Below are positions 1 to 6,836 of a stretch of DNA of 20,906 nucleotides, piece after piece. The position numbers were made by a program, and so were the translations under genes. Source of the stretch: a virus; IMG/VR virus record IMGVR_UViG_3300030117_002791, positions 1 to 20,906 of that record; one strand, 5' to 3'. The notes under the pieces were generated by a model, which had not been told where the DNA came from, made no database searches, and saw nothing but the letters and a program-made list of their open reading frames with translations. Position 1 is the stretch's first letter. The number at the start of each line of letters is the position of its first letter.

Positions 1-1
1 A

Positions 2-505
2 CGTAAACAGGAATTAGAAGATCAAGGTCAATGGAAAACTCTTTGGGAAGAGGCTAATAAAACAGCCCAAGAAAAAGAACAACAGATAATGACTTTATCT
101 CAACAGTTAGATGATTTAAAAACTTCTAATGAAGTAGCTTCTACAAAAACAACGGCATTAGCAGCTATTAGTAATTTAGGTGCTATAAATGCAGAACAAA
201 CTTTGGCATTGTTACAAGGTAAGTTACAAAAAAATTCTGAAGGTAAAGTAGTTGTTCTTAATGGTGGAGTCGAACAAGATTTAACCAATTATCTTACAAG
301 TCTTAAAAATCCTGGCAGTGGTTGGGAACATCATTTTAAACCTAGTTCTGCTGCTGGAATGGGTGCAAAACCAAGTCCAGTTGCCAATGCAGGTGGAGGC
401 CAGCCAAACCCTTGGAAAACGGGCAATATAACACAACAAATGCTATTATCAGAACAAGACCCTCAAATGGCAGCAGTGCTGAAACAAGAGGCTCAAACTA
501 AATAG
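2..505 (+). CDS. Scaffold-like head assembly protein (5' truncated)
   Basis: The reading frame is open from the window edge to the TAG at 503-505, so this is the C-terminal 167 residues of a longer protein; the ATG at 89 is internal rather than the true start. Visible order: a charged, Glu/Gln/Lys-rich helical stretch with coiled-coil character over about the first 50 residues, a central part, a Gly/Ala/Pro linker, and a C-terminal helix beginning NPWKTGNITQQ. A charged coiled coil plus a C-terminal helix directly before the major capsid gene is the usual position and build of a phage scaffolding protein, which templates procapsid assembly and is then lost. No protease signature is visible in the part present. 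The role is inferred from position and composition; a minor structural protein is the alternative. Confidence 0.6.
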   Translation, partial: RKQELEDQGQWKTLWEEANKTAQEKEQQIMTLSQQLDDLKTSNEVASTKTTALAAISNLGAINAEQTLALLQGKLQKNSEGKVVVLNGGVEQDLTNYLTSLKNPGSGWEHHFKPSSAAGMGAKPSPVANAGGGQPNPWKTGNITQQMLLSEQDPQMAAVLKQEAQTK

Positions 506-550
506 TTGATTTCCGTGAAATCGACCCCCTTATCTGTGATTAGGGTATCG
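506..550 (+). other. Overlapping hairpins in the capsid gene leader
   Basis: Between the scaffold stop and the capsid ATG lies GATTTC-CGT-GAAATC (508-522), a perfect 6-bp stem with a 3-base loop, extendable to 8 bp at 506-524 with one G:U pair. A second, weaker stem (522-550: CGA, an internal mismatch, CCCT, loop, AGGG, TCG) shares the CGA at 522-524, so the two cannot form together. No T tract follows, so neither is a terminator. They could be an RNA processing or stability element for capsid mRNA; this is inference. Confidence 0.3.
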
Positions 551-574
551 CAAAACTAATTAAGGTAAATCTGA

Positions 575-1054
575 ATGGCTGCTCCGTTTCAGAATTATTC
601 TGGCGGTGTCCTATTAGCGGACATCGTTAAAAGAAATAATTTTAGTGCTTACGTTTCTGAAGCTATAAAAGAACGTAGTGCATTTATTCAATCTGGTGCT
701 GTAGTTCGTAATGCTTTGCTTGATGCAAGTGCAGGAGGAACAAGAATACAGGTTCCAGAATTTAACCCAATCGCACCAACTGAAGAAATTATTGATGGTA
801 CTGCTTCATGGGGTACTAGCAATAATGGTTACTTAACACCACAGAAGATTGGTACAGGAACACAGATCGCAACTATCTGTCATAGAGGTTTTGCTTATGC
901 TGTTGATGATGTAGCTGTATTAGCTGCTGGTGAAGATCCAATGGGTCATATCAGAAATCAACTTGCAGATGCAATTAACAAACTAAACTCAACACGTTTG
1001 TTTTATCAACTTCATGGTTTATTTGGTAGTGCTTTATCTGAGGTGAAGAACTAG
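575..1054 (+). CDS. Major capsid protein, N-terminal part (gene interrupted)
   Basis: The start MAAPFQNYSGG at 575 has an AAGG about 9 bases upstream. The 159 residues read as the N-terminal part of an HK97-fold major capsid protein: an N-terminal helical stretch, then a beta-rich part (GTRIQVPEFNPI, followed by a Glu-rich loop at about 68-73) and the long spine-helix-like segment ending NKLNSTRLFYQLHGLFG. It resembles the gp13-like capsid family. After LFGSALS the frame gives EVKN and a TAG at 1052-1054. The capsid sequence resumes in another frame from 1042 as GEELDTIVVHPSVAYYLYQVG. Family members have a few dozen more residues between these two points, so the break looks like an internal deletion whose length is not a multiple of three. 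As written, no intact capsid protein is made. Confidence 0.85.
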   Translation: MAAPFQNYSGGVLLADIVKRNNFSAYVSEAIKERSAFIQSGAVVRNALLDASAGGTRIQVPEFNPIAPTEEIIDGTASWGTSNNGYLTPQKIGTGTQIATICHRGFAYAVDDVAVLAAGEDPMGHIRNQLADAINKLNSTRLFYQLHGLFGSALSEVKN

Positions 1055-1104
1055 ATACAATCGTAGTTCATCCATCTGTTGCTTACTACCTATATCAGGT
1101 TGGT

Positions 1105-1551
1105 ATGTTAACATTTTCTACTTCTGCTCTATCTACTGGAACTGGCATCCAATGGGGTGGCGGTGGTGTTGGTGTTACTGATACATCAGTAGGCCAATTC
1201 GCTGGTATGAATGTAGTTGTTGATTCTTCAGTTAACTCTGTAGTTCCTGGTTCAAGTGGACATATCAAGGAGTTCTATTGTTACTTAATTAAGTCTGGAA
1301 CAATTCTTGAGGGTGTTCAATCTGAACTTGGTATTGAAGCAGAAAGAAACATCTTATCTAAGCAGGATGTTATGTCTGTTGATTATCACAGTACTTATCA
1401 CATTATGGGTACTAAGTGGAATGATGCTGCTGACAACCCAACTAACTCTGATTTAGGAGCACAAGCTAAATGGGCATTAACTTATGATGCTGATTTAATT
1501 CCTATTGTTCAGTTAACAGTTAACACACCACTTGATAATACAACTCTTTAA
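1105..1551 (+). CDS. Major capsid protein, C-terminal part (gene interrupted)
   Basis: This continues the capsid gene at 575 in a frame shifted by -1. The frame is open from 1042 (after a TGA at 1039-1041), and the residues before the ATG at 1105, including DTIVVHPSVAYYLYQVG, are clearly capsid-like, so the ATG is an internal Met and not a genuine start. The visible part includes a Gly-rich loop (GIQWGGGGVGV), a hydrophobic Val/Ser-rich strand region (GMNVVVDSSVNSVVPG) and a C-terminal strand region with VDYHSTYHIMG and KWALTYD. These fit the P-domain/A-domain end of an HK97-fold capsid. The overlap of the two open frames (1042-1054) contains no X-XXY-YYZ slippery heptamer, so programmed frameshifting is unlikely. 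A strong terminator follows the TAA at 1549-1551. Confidence 0.8.
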   Translation: MLTFSTSALSTGTGIQWGGGGVGVTDTSVGQFAGMNVVVDSSVNSVVPGSSGHIKEFYCYLIKSGTILEGVQSELGIEAERNILSKQDVMSVDYHSTYHIMGTKWNDAADNPTNSDLGAQAKWALTYDADLIPIVQLTVNTPLDNTTL

Positions 1552-1576
1552 TAGTTAACATTAAATTGTGGTCATC

Positions 1577-1610
1577 AAACCTCATCAATTATTGGTGGGG
1601 TTTTTTCTTT
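1577..1610 (+). terminator. Intrinsic terminator after the capsid gene
   Basis: AAACCTCATCA (1577-1587), loop ATTAT, TGGTGGGGTTT (1593-1603): an 11-bp stem with two G:U pairs, a 5-base loop, and a T-rich tail through 1610. It lies 26 bases after the capsid stop, which suits a partial terminator that keeps capsid mRNA more abundant than the downstream connector and tail mRNA. Confidence 0.85.
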
Positions 1611-1620
1611 ACGCTACAAT
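1592..1620 (+). promoter_or_regulatory. Possible sigma70-type promoter for the connector/tail genes
   Basis: TTGGTG (1592-1597), 17 bases, TACAAT (1615-1620), 24 bases before the GTG at 1644. The -35 box is weak (3 of 6) and lies inside the terminator stem, so terminator and promoter would share sequence. Reinitiation just after the capsid terminator makes biological sense, but in AT-rich DNA such matches arise by chance. Confidence 0.3.
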
Positions 1621-1643
1621 AAAACTAAATTACTTTATTAATC

Positions 1644-2174
1644 GTGGCAGCTACCATAAATGCAACTATAAAAAGTGAAACTGCCAATAGCTATGTCACA
1701 TTGGCAGAAGCTAATAGTTATTTTGAAACAGTACCAGACTCTTCAACTTGGACTAATAAAACAGACGATCAGAAAAATAGATCACTAATAGCAGCTACAA
1801 GATGGATTGATACTTTTGTATATCAAGGTGATAGATGTGACGAAGATCAGGCATTAAAATTTCCAAGAACAAACTATCAAGTAGATAGAGTTGAATTAAG
1901 TTGTTCTACTATTCCAAACAACATTAAATACGCACAATATGAATTAGCTAGAGCTTTGGCAAATGATACAGATGCGATTACTGGTACAACAGGTAAAGAT
2001 GGTAATTTTTCTGAAGTTAAATTAGGAGATCTTCAAGTTAAATATAATACTGATAGTCAGGGAACTGGTTCTATAAATAATATTATGGATGTATATCCGT
2101 GGTTACAAAGCTATCTTGGAGCGTATATGCTAGGTGGAGCAGGTACTTTTCAAATGAGGGTAGTTAGAGGATAA
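1644..2174 (+). CDS. Head-tail connector (adaptor), DnaT-like family
   Basis: A 176-residue protein starting at GTG. It carries the pattern of the phage family labelled 'DnaT-like ssDNA-binding protein' (Pfam DnaT_2), which in late operons sits where the first head-tail adaptor is expected: NSYVTLAEANSYF at 15-27, RSLIAATRWID at 46-56, ALKFPR at 70-75, then a helix around YAQYELARALAND. The DnaT name comes from distant profile similarity; at this locus the likely job is to form the ring below the portal that begins sealing the packaged head. It is first in the run after the capsid terminator, and its TAA overlaps the next ATG by one base. ATG codons downstream are too far in to replace the GTG without losing the NSYV motif. 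Confidence 0.75.
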   Translation: MAATINATIKSETANSYVTLAEANSYFETVPDSSTWTNKTDDQKNRSLIAATRWIDTFVYQGDRCDEDQALKFPRTNYQVDRVELSCSTIPNNIKYAQYELARALANDTDAITGTTGKDGNFSEVKLGDLQVKYNTDSQGTGSINNIMDVYPWLQSYLGAYMLGGAGTFQMRVVRG

Positions 2175-2557
2175 TGGCAGGTCAACTGGATTCATTATTT
2201 AAAAATGTTGCCAAACAGGTAGTAGCTGATTTAGGTTCTTCTTTTGATTCCTCTATCGTTTACATAAAAAAAGCATCTGGTAGTTACAACACAAGTACAG
2301 GAGTATTTAGTACAACTGATACAAGTTATAGTATAAATGCACCAATTGAATATGTTATATCAACTGAAGATGGCAGTGTTGAGACAAGGCAAGCAAAAAT
2401 TTATATTACACCTGATTTAATTGGTGATAATCAGCCAACTTTAGAAGACGAAATTTCTTTTAGTTATGCTGGCGAAACAGTTACAGGAGTGATTACAAAT
2501 ATTGATACTAAAAAAGGTGGACAGACTTATTTGTTTATATTGCTTGTGAGGTTCTAA
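2174..2557 (+). CDS. Head-closure / head-tail joining protein
   Basis: A 127-residue, beta-rich protein whose ATG overlaps the previous TAA (TAATG), indicating coupled translation. It has an N-terminal helix (MAGQLDSLFKNVAKQVVADLG), followed by a run of strands including SIVYIKKASGSYN, an acidic loop, KIYITPDLI and a C-terminal strand pair (VTGVITNID, QTYLFILLV). Small beta-barrel proteins of this size and position are the head-closure (Hc1) or SPP1 gp16-like components that plug the connector after packaging and present the surface for tail docking. The assignment rests mainly on gene order and fold-like pattern, not on a catalytic motif. Confidence 0.6.
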   Translation: MAGQLDSLFKNVAKQVVADLGSSFDSSIVYIKKASGSYNTSTGVFSTTDTSYSINAPIEYVISTEDGSVETRQAKIYITPDLIGDNQPTLEDEISFSYAGETVTGVITNIDTKKGGQTYLFILLVRF

Positions 2558-3111
2558 TGGCTAAAGAACAAGAGTTTAGTGCTGACAATGTTATGAATAA
2601 TCAAATGGCAAAATTAGATGCTGATTTTGCAGATACAATAAGAGATTTACACGCTGAATTGTCTTCAAAAGAAGGTAGTCCTATTTATACTGGTTTTTTA
2701 GCATCTAGTTGGAAAGTAAGAAGATTTCCAATACGGGACAAACAATCAGTATATAATTGGTCACCTTGGGCTGGTATAAGAAGACAATTAGATGCTGTAT
2801 ATGCATCCAGTAAAGAAGAAAGAAAAAGAAAACGTAGAGCATTATCAGAAAAAATAGCAAAAATTAAAATTCGATTTCCTGTTAATACTGCTTATAAATT
2901 TACAGATGCAGATATACATATTGGTAATGCTGCTTATTATGCTGGTTATAGTGCAGAAGATCAAAAACTTGCTAATTTTATTCAAGATAAAGCAGGTAAA
3001 ATTATTAAAGATAATATGAGAGATAAAGGTAAAATATTCTTAGGAGTTAAACCTGGCTCTGGTTTTGGTTCAATAAAACCTGGGTCTAGTTTACGTTATA
3101 TCGAAGGTTGA
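2557..3111 (+). CDS. HK97 gp10-like neck / tail-completion protein
   Basis: A 184-residue protein with start/stop overlap to the previous gene (TAATG). It shows the gp10-like signature: SPIYTGFLASSWKV at about 41-54 (the 'TG.L..SW.V' strand) and NAAYYAGYSAED at about 124-135, which corresponds to the 'Y A .. VE' segment of the family. Between them, at about 86-105, is a strongly basic helical insertion (KEERKRKRRALSEKIAKIKI). Proteins of this family sit in the neck between head-closure protein and tail terminator. The basic insertion could contact the DNA end in the neck channel, which is inference. It ends 6 bases before the next ATG. Confidence 0.65.
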   Translation: MAKEQEFSADNVMNNQMAKLDADFADTIRDLHAELSSKEGSPIYTGFLASSWKVRRFPIRDKQSVYNWSPWAGIRRQLDAVYASSKEERKRKRRALSEKIAKIKIRFPVNTAYKFTDADIHIGNAAYYAGYSAEDQKLANFIQDKAGKIIKDNMRDKGKIFLGVKPGSGFGSIKPGSSLRYIEG

Positions 3112-3117
3112 TTATTT

Positions 3118-3546
3118 ATGACTTTTGTAAATGTTAGAGCAGCTTTTGAAAAAGCAGTTACTGATCAAGTAGCTAATAATGATCCAACTATAAAAATGGT
3201 TTATGATAATGTGCCATATAAAGAGCCTGGAAAAACTTTAAAGTACATAGTAATGACTATAAATTTTGGTCAGTCAACTATTCAAAATCAAGGGGCTGCT
3301 GAAGATTATTATGCTGGTGTTATTCAATGTAATATTTATGTGCCGAAAAATAAAGGAACATCAGTTGTCTCTGGTATTTGTGAACATGTTATAGATGGTT
3401 TAACTTCTGTTAATGCTTCTGACTATGTAGATACTTTTAATTGCACTCCAAAAGTTCGTAATATTATTGGTCCAAATATGTTACAAATAGAGGATAGAAG
3501 TCATTTTATTGGAATTATTTCTTGTCAATTTACCGCAAATGCTTAA
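3118..3546 (+). CDS. Tail terminator / tail-completion protein (DUF4128-like)
   Basis: A 142-residue protein matching the phage tail-terminator-like family: an N-terminal helix (VNVRAAFEKAVTDQV), YDNVPYKEP at about 29-36 and the strand KYIVMTINFG. These are followed by the loop and strand segment YYAGVIQCNIYVPKNKGTS, and then a helix before the C-terminal strands (DRSHFIGIISCQFTANA). These hexameric proteins (lambda gpU equivalent) cap the growing tail tube and dock it to the head. In lambda-type gene order the next gene should be the major tail tube protein, but here a chaperone gene starts only 34 bases later. Confidence 0.75.
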   Translation: MTFVNVRAAFEKAVTDQVANNDPTIKMVYDNVPYKEPGKTLKYIVMTINFGQSTIQNQGAAEDYYAGVIQCNIYVPKNKGTSVVSGICEHVIDGLTSVNASDYVDTFNCTPKVRNIIGPNMLQIEDRSHFIGIISCQFTANA

Positions 3547-3552
3547 TATAAG

Positions 3553-3570
3553 TATAATATAAATATTATA
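3553..3570 (+). promoter_or_regulatory. AT-only dyad with TATAAT and TATAAATA matches
   Basis: TATAATAT-AA-ATATTATA (3553-3570) is a perfect 8-bp inverted repeat with a 2-base centre. It contains a perfect sigma70 -10 box (TATAAT, 3553-3558) and a match to the T4-type late consensus TATAAATA (3558-3565). It ends 10 bases before the ATG at 3581. No convincing -35 box is present at 17 bases (TTACCG), and TTGTCA at 3522 is too far away. It may be a promoter for the chaperone and tape-measure genes, or a fragile junction where a gene was lost. Confidence 0.35.
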
Positions 3571-3580
3571 TTAAAATACT

Positions 3581-3931
3581 ATGGAAGCGATTGAACTCCT
3601 TAAAAACAAGTTTGGTGTTAGCCAAAAATATAAATATGAATTAAAAGATGGAGAAAAAACTTTATTGGAAATATATTGGCATCCTTTGACTATTGCAGAA
3701 AGAGAATCAATTATGGCTAAATCTAAAAGTGATGATGGTAATGAATTTGCTTTAAATCTTATGATTGAAAAAGCATTAGATGAAGATGGTAAAAGAATAT
3801 TTCAAGATGGTCATAAAGCATCATTAAGAAGGGAAGTAAATGCAAGTGTTTTACAAGATATACAAATGGCAATGATGACATCTGGAGATAATTTAAAAGT
3901 GGAGGAAGCGAAAGCAGCTTTAAAAAGCTAA
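3581..3931 (+). CDS. Tail assembly chaperone (lambda gpG-like)
   Basis: A 116-residue protein directly before the gpT frame and the tape measure, the standard place of the tail assembly chaperone that coats the tape measure while the tube polymerises. Features: EIYWHPLTIAERESIMAK at about 31-48, the motif region typical of these chaperones, then an Asp/Lys-rich helical C-terminal half ending EEAKAALKS. It is acidic and helical, and has no catalytic motif. There is no strong ribosome-binding site before the ATG. Translation ends at TAA 3929-3931; just before it lies A5 (3922-3926), where a +1 slip would fuse it to the T domain read from 3927 onward, giving a product of about 178 residues. Confidence 0.75.
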   Translation: MEAIELLKNKFGVSQKYKYELKDGEKTLLEIYWHPLTIAERESIMAKSKSDDGNEFALNLMIEKALDEDGKRIFQDGHKASLRREVNASVLQDIQMAMMTSGDNLKVEEAKAALKS

Positions 3932-3947
3932 TAGAGATTGGTATTTA

Positions 3948-4118
3948 ATGTTTTTTTTGGCCAAAGAGTTAGGAATGACAATAAAACAACTTACAGCAAA
4001 TTTAACAAAAGAAGAGTTAATAGCTTGGGCAGGTTTTTTTGAATTAAAATATGAAGAAGAAGAAAAATATAAAGAACAAGTACAAAAAAAACAAGCCATG
4101 AAACCCAGAAGGCGGTAA
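3948..4118 (+). CDS. Tail assembly chaperone T domain (frameshift extension of G)
   Basis: This frame is open from 3924 to TAA 4116-4118 and reads ANRDWYLMFFLAKELG, then TKEELIAWAGFFELKYEEEE and a basic tail ending KPRRR. The pattern 'W..FFLAKELG.T...L....T..EL..W..FF.L' is the C-terminal T domain of lambda gpG-T fusions, which recruits tail tube subunits. The conserved RDW precedes the first ATG (3948), no ribosome-binding site is visible, and the frame enters from G only by +1 (or -2), so a fusion made by frameshifting is more likely than separate translation. Separate translation from 3948 would give 56 residues. The position between G and the tape measure fits exactly. Confidence 0.7.
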   Translation: MFFLAKELGMTIKQLTANLTKEELIAWAGFFELKYEEEEKYKEQVQKKQAMKPRRR

Positions 4119-4146
4119 TATAGAAGTAATTTATTGGGTCGAGTAA

Positions 4147-6477
4147 ATGGCAGCAGAATACGGAATAAATATTAATGTTAGAACTCAAACTCAACAATTA
4201 AAAAATTTACAGTTACAACTAAAAGCTGTAGATAATTTAGCTAAATCAATAAAAACACAACAGATTGCTCCAGAACTTAAAGGAGGTTCTCCAGAATTAC
4301 TTAGAAAATTTAAAGATAGAATTGCACAGATAAGAAATGAAGTAATTGTAGCTAATAATGCGTTTGTAAATAATACAAAACAAATTAATAATAATGCAGG
4401 TGAAATTAGAGGTTTTTCTGCTGCATTACGAGATGCAAGAGCAAACGTAAAATTATTTAGTGGAGAATATAATGTTTTAACTCAAGGCATTCAGAAAGCA
4501 GATTTTACTGCACGATTTAAAGAGTTAAAAGAATTTAGCAGGATTGCAGCAAATCAAGCAGCAAATTTAGGTGGTGCTATTCCAATGGCAAGAGGTACTA
4601 CCTTTGAAGATTTAATGGAGTTTAGGCCAACAAATACTAGAGAAGCTATAAATGATTACATAAGTATGTTAAGAGGTCTTGAGGCAAGACTAGATAGAAC
4701 AAGCGATAGGTTTAGGCAAGTAACAAGAAGAATAAAAGAGATGGAAACCCAACTAAGACAACCAATAATTGCTGATTCAAATGCTTATTCAAGACCTGCT
4801 GGTCCTAGACAGGCAATGGCAGGAGAAAACTTTTTTAATAGAGCTTTTGGTCAAAATAGACAATTTCAAGAGGGCGGTTTATTTTTTGAACCTGGTGGAT
4901 TTGCTAGCAGAAGAAGAAATGCTCTTAGTAGCGGTCTAATTGGTGGAGGTTTTCCTCTATTATTTGGTCAGGGTGTAGGTGCATCTGTTGGTGGTGGTAT
5001 TGGTGGTATTGCTGGTGGATTTTTAGGTGGTGGGCTAGGATTTGGTCTTTCTATTGTTGGTACTCAATTAGGTAAACAAGTAGATGTATTACTTCAAGCA
5101 ACGAAAAAAACAGGAGATGCTTTAGGAGATTTAACAAAAGATGCAAATGTATTAGTAGAGGCTTTAGGTAATACTAATAATGTCTTTGGAAAAAGAGTAA
5201 AATTATTAGAACAAGCAGAAGGAAAACAAGCTGCATTTGCAGAAGCCGTAAAACAAACTACATCACTTGTCGGTGAAAAAGGTGTTTCTGCATTAAAACT
5301 ATATGGAGATGAGACTAGAGAGATACAAACAAGTCTAGCTCAAATATTTTTACAATTTCAAGCTGGATTGGCAAGAGTTAATCAATTTCTTGGAGTCACT
5401 AAAGCACTTGCTGATTTGTTACCTAGAGATCTTGTTGGAGAATTAAATCAAATTTTAGATAATCCAAATGCAGGAAACTTTGATGTTATTAAGGGTTCAA
5501 GAACTGGATTAACTGCTAGTGAATTAGCAGATACAATTAGAAAAATTGAAGATCCAAAAGGTTTTCGAGAACTTATGTTCTCCCAACAGAACCAAGGTAA
5601 TTTAGCCAACTTTAAAGCTGATGCTAAAGATTTAAGTGATTTAGGTAATCAAATTATTAACAATACAATTGCTCAAGAGTTTTTTAATAAAGAATTACAA
5701 CATCAAATAGAACTTAATGAAGCTGTTGGTTACACAGCAAGGCAAGAATTAAAAGTTCGTAAAAAAATTAATGATGAAATTAAAAAACGTGAAGAAATTA
5801 TGGGGAGGAGTCTTGCAGAAAATGAAATAGAACAAATAACGAAATTAATAGAAGCTACAGAGGGATTAGCTCTTGGAATGAGATTAGTTAATGATGAAAT
5901 TGAAAGATTAGATATAGAAATGATTAAATTAAATGATACTGGTCATCAAATAGTTGAGTTATCAAAAGCAATTGGTTCATCATTTTCTGAATCATTTAAA
6001 GGAGTTATTAGCGGAACTATGACTGTTCAAGAAGCGTTTAGAAATATGTTTATGCGTATAGCAGATCATTTCTTAGATATGGCTGCACAAATGATGGCAA
6101 ATAGTATACGACGAGGGATATTAGGTTTATTTACTAATTTATTTTTACCTGCACCTTTAGGAGATGTTCAAGGTAAATTTATGCCTTCTAATCCTCAATT
6201 TAGAGGAGCTATGGCAGAAGGTGGGCCTGTAAAAGGAGGAAGTAGTTATTTAGTAGGAGAACGAGGTCCAGAAATATTTACCCCAGGTGTATCTGGAGGT
6301 ATTACACCAAATCATGCTCTTGGAGGTTCTACAAATGTTACTGTTAACGTAGATGCTGCTGGATCAAATGTTGAAGGAGATGCAGGTCAGGCAGAGCAGT
6401 TAGGACAGGCTATATCACAGGCTATACAGGCAGAATTAATTGAACAAAAAAGACCAGGAGGTTTATTATATAGCTAA
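4147..6477 (+). CDS. Tail tape measure protein
   Basis: A 776-residue protein that sets tail length and is ejected into the host during infection. Visible order: a long helical, Gln/Asn/Lys-rich region (1-230) with coiled-coil character, including 'EMETQLRQPI' at about 198-207; a Gly-rich hydrophobic block (about 266-310, GGGIGGIAGGFLGGG) that could span a membrane; a further helical region; a segment around SFSESFKGVISGTMTVQEAF; and the typical C-terminal tape-measure motif SSYLVGERGPEIFTPG at about 699-714, followed by a Gly/Asn-rich strand. At about 0.15 nm per residue the tail would be near 115 nm, close to lambda. No peptidase or lysozyme domain is seen. Its stop overlaps the next ATG. 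Confidence 0.9.
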   Translation: MAAEYGININVRTQTQQLKNLQLQLKAVDNLAKSIKTQQIAPELKGGSPELLRKFKDRIAQIRNEVIVANNAFVNNTKQINNNAGEIRGFSAALRDARANVKLFSGEYNVLTQGIQKADFTARFKELKEFSRIAANQAANLGGAIPMARGTTFEDLMEFRPTNTREAINDYISMLRGLEARLDRTSDRFRQVTRRIKEMETQLRQPIIADSNAYSRPAGPRQAMAGENFFNRAFGQNRQFQEGGLFFEPGGFASRRRNALSSGLIGGGFPLLFGQGVGASVGGGIGGIAGGFLGGGLGFGLSIVGTQLGKQVDVLLQATKKTGDALGDLTKDANVLVEALGNTNNVFGKRVKLLEQAEGKQAAFAEAVKQTTSLVGEKGVSALKLYGDETREIQTSLAQIFLQFQAGLARVNQFLGVTKALADLLPRDLVGELNQILDNPNAGNFDVIKGSRTGLTASELADTIRKIEDPKGFRELMFSQQNQGNLANFKADAKDLSDLGNQIINNTIAQEFFNKELQHQIELNEAVGYTARQELKVRKKINDEIKKREEIMGRSLAENEIEQITKLIEATEGLALGMRLVNDEIERLDIEMIKLNDTGHQIVELSKAIGSSFSESFKGVISGTMTVQEAFRNMFMRIADHFLDMAAQMMANSIRRGILGLFTNLFLPAPLGDVQGKFMPSNPQFRGAMAEGGPVKGGSSYLVGERGPEIFTPGVSGGITPNHALGGSTNVTVNVDAAGSNVEGDAGQAEQLGQAISQAIQAELIEQKRPGGLLYS

Positions 6478-6836
6478 TGGCTAACTTACCTAACACAGCA
6501 GCAGGTACAGCTTTTGTACCAAAATATAATTTCAAGAAATCAAACACACCAAATACCCGTGTTGTTTCTTTTGGTGATGGTTATGAACACCGAATTTCTT
6601 TCGGTCTTAATCAAAATGCAAAAATATTTAACCTTACTTTTGACGAAAGCGAAACTGACGCTGATACATTAACTAACTTTTTAGATGAAAGAGCCGTTGA
6701 TGGTGCGAATTTTACTTATACAGTTCCAGGTGAAAGTGCTATGAATTTTGTTGTAGAGGGTGGTTATAACAAAACTGTACCTTATTTAAATAGAGCAAGA
6801 GTGCAAGTTACATTTAGGCAAGTATTTGAACCATAA
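6477..6836 (+). CDS. Minor tail protein, lambda gpM-like
   Basis: A 119-residue protein of the Phage_min_tail (lambda gpM) family. Key segments: an N-terminal FVPKYNFKKSNTPNTRVVSFGDGYEHR, in which the 'FGDGYEQR'-type motif is diagnostic; NLTFDESETDADTLTNFL, the helix that follows the second strand; and the C-terminal YLNRARVQVTFRQVFEP. In lambda, M acts at the tail tip and joins the tip complex to the start of the tube. It is coupled by 1-base stop/start overlaps to the tape measure upstream and the L-like gene downstream, the same order (H, M, L, K, I, J) as lambda. Confidence 0.85.
   Translation: MANLPNTAAGTAFVPKYNFKKSNTPNTRVVSFGDGYEHRISFGLNQNAKIFNLTFDESETDADTLTNFLDERAVDGANFTYTVPGESAMNFVVEGGYNKTVPYLNRARVQVTFRQVFEP

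Noticed and set aside
1042-1054. Programmed frameshift joining the two capsid parts
   Set aside because: No slippery heptamer in the overlap and the joined product would still lack a central capsid segment.
3522-3558. TTGTCA ... TATAAT as a classic promoter
   Set aside because: Spacing is 25 bases, too long for a sigma70 promoter; only the -10 box and dyad were kept.
3951-3958. T8 run as the slippery site for the G-T fusion
   Set aside because: It lies beyond the G stop codon (3929-3931) and inside the T frame, so it cannot serve entry from G; it could still be a sequencing-error hotspot.
3991-4197. Minus-strand Leu/Phe-rich 68-residue frame
   Set aside because: Its hydrophobicity is the mirror image of the Lys/Glu-rich T domain coding strand; shadow frame.
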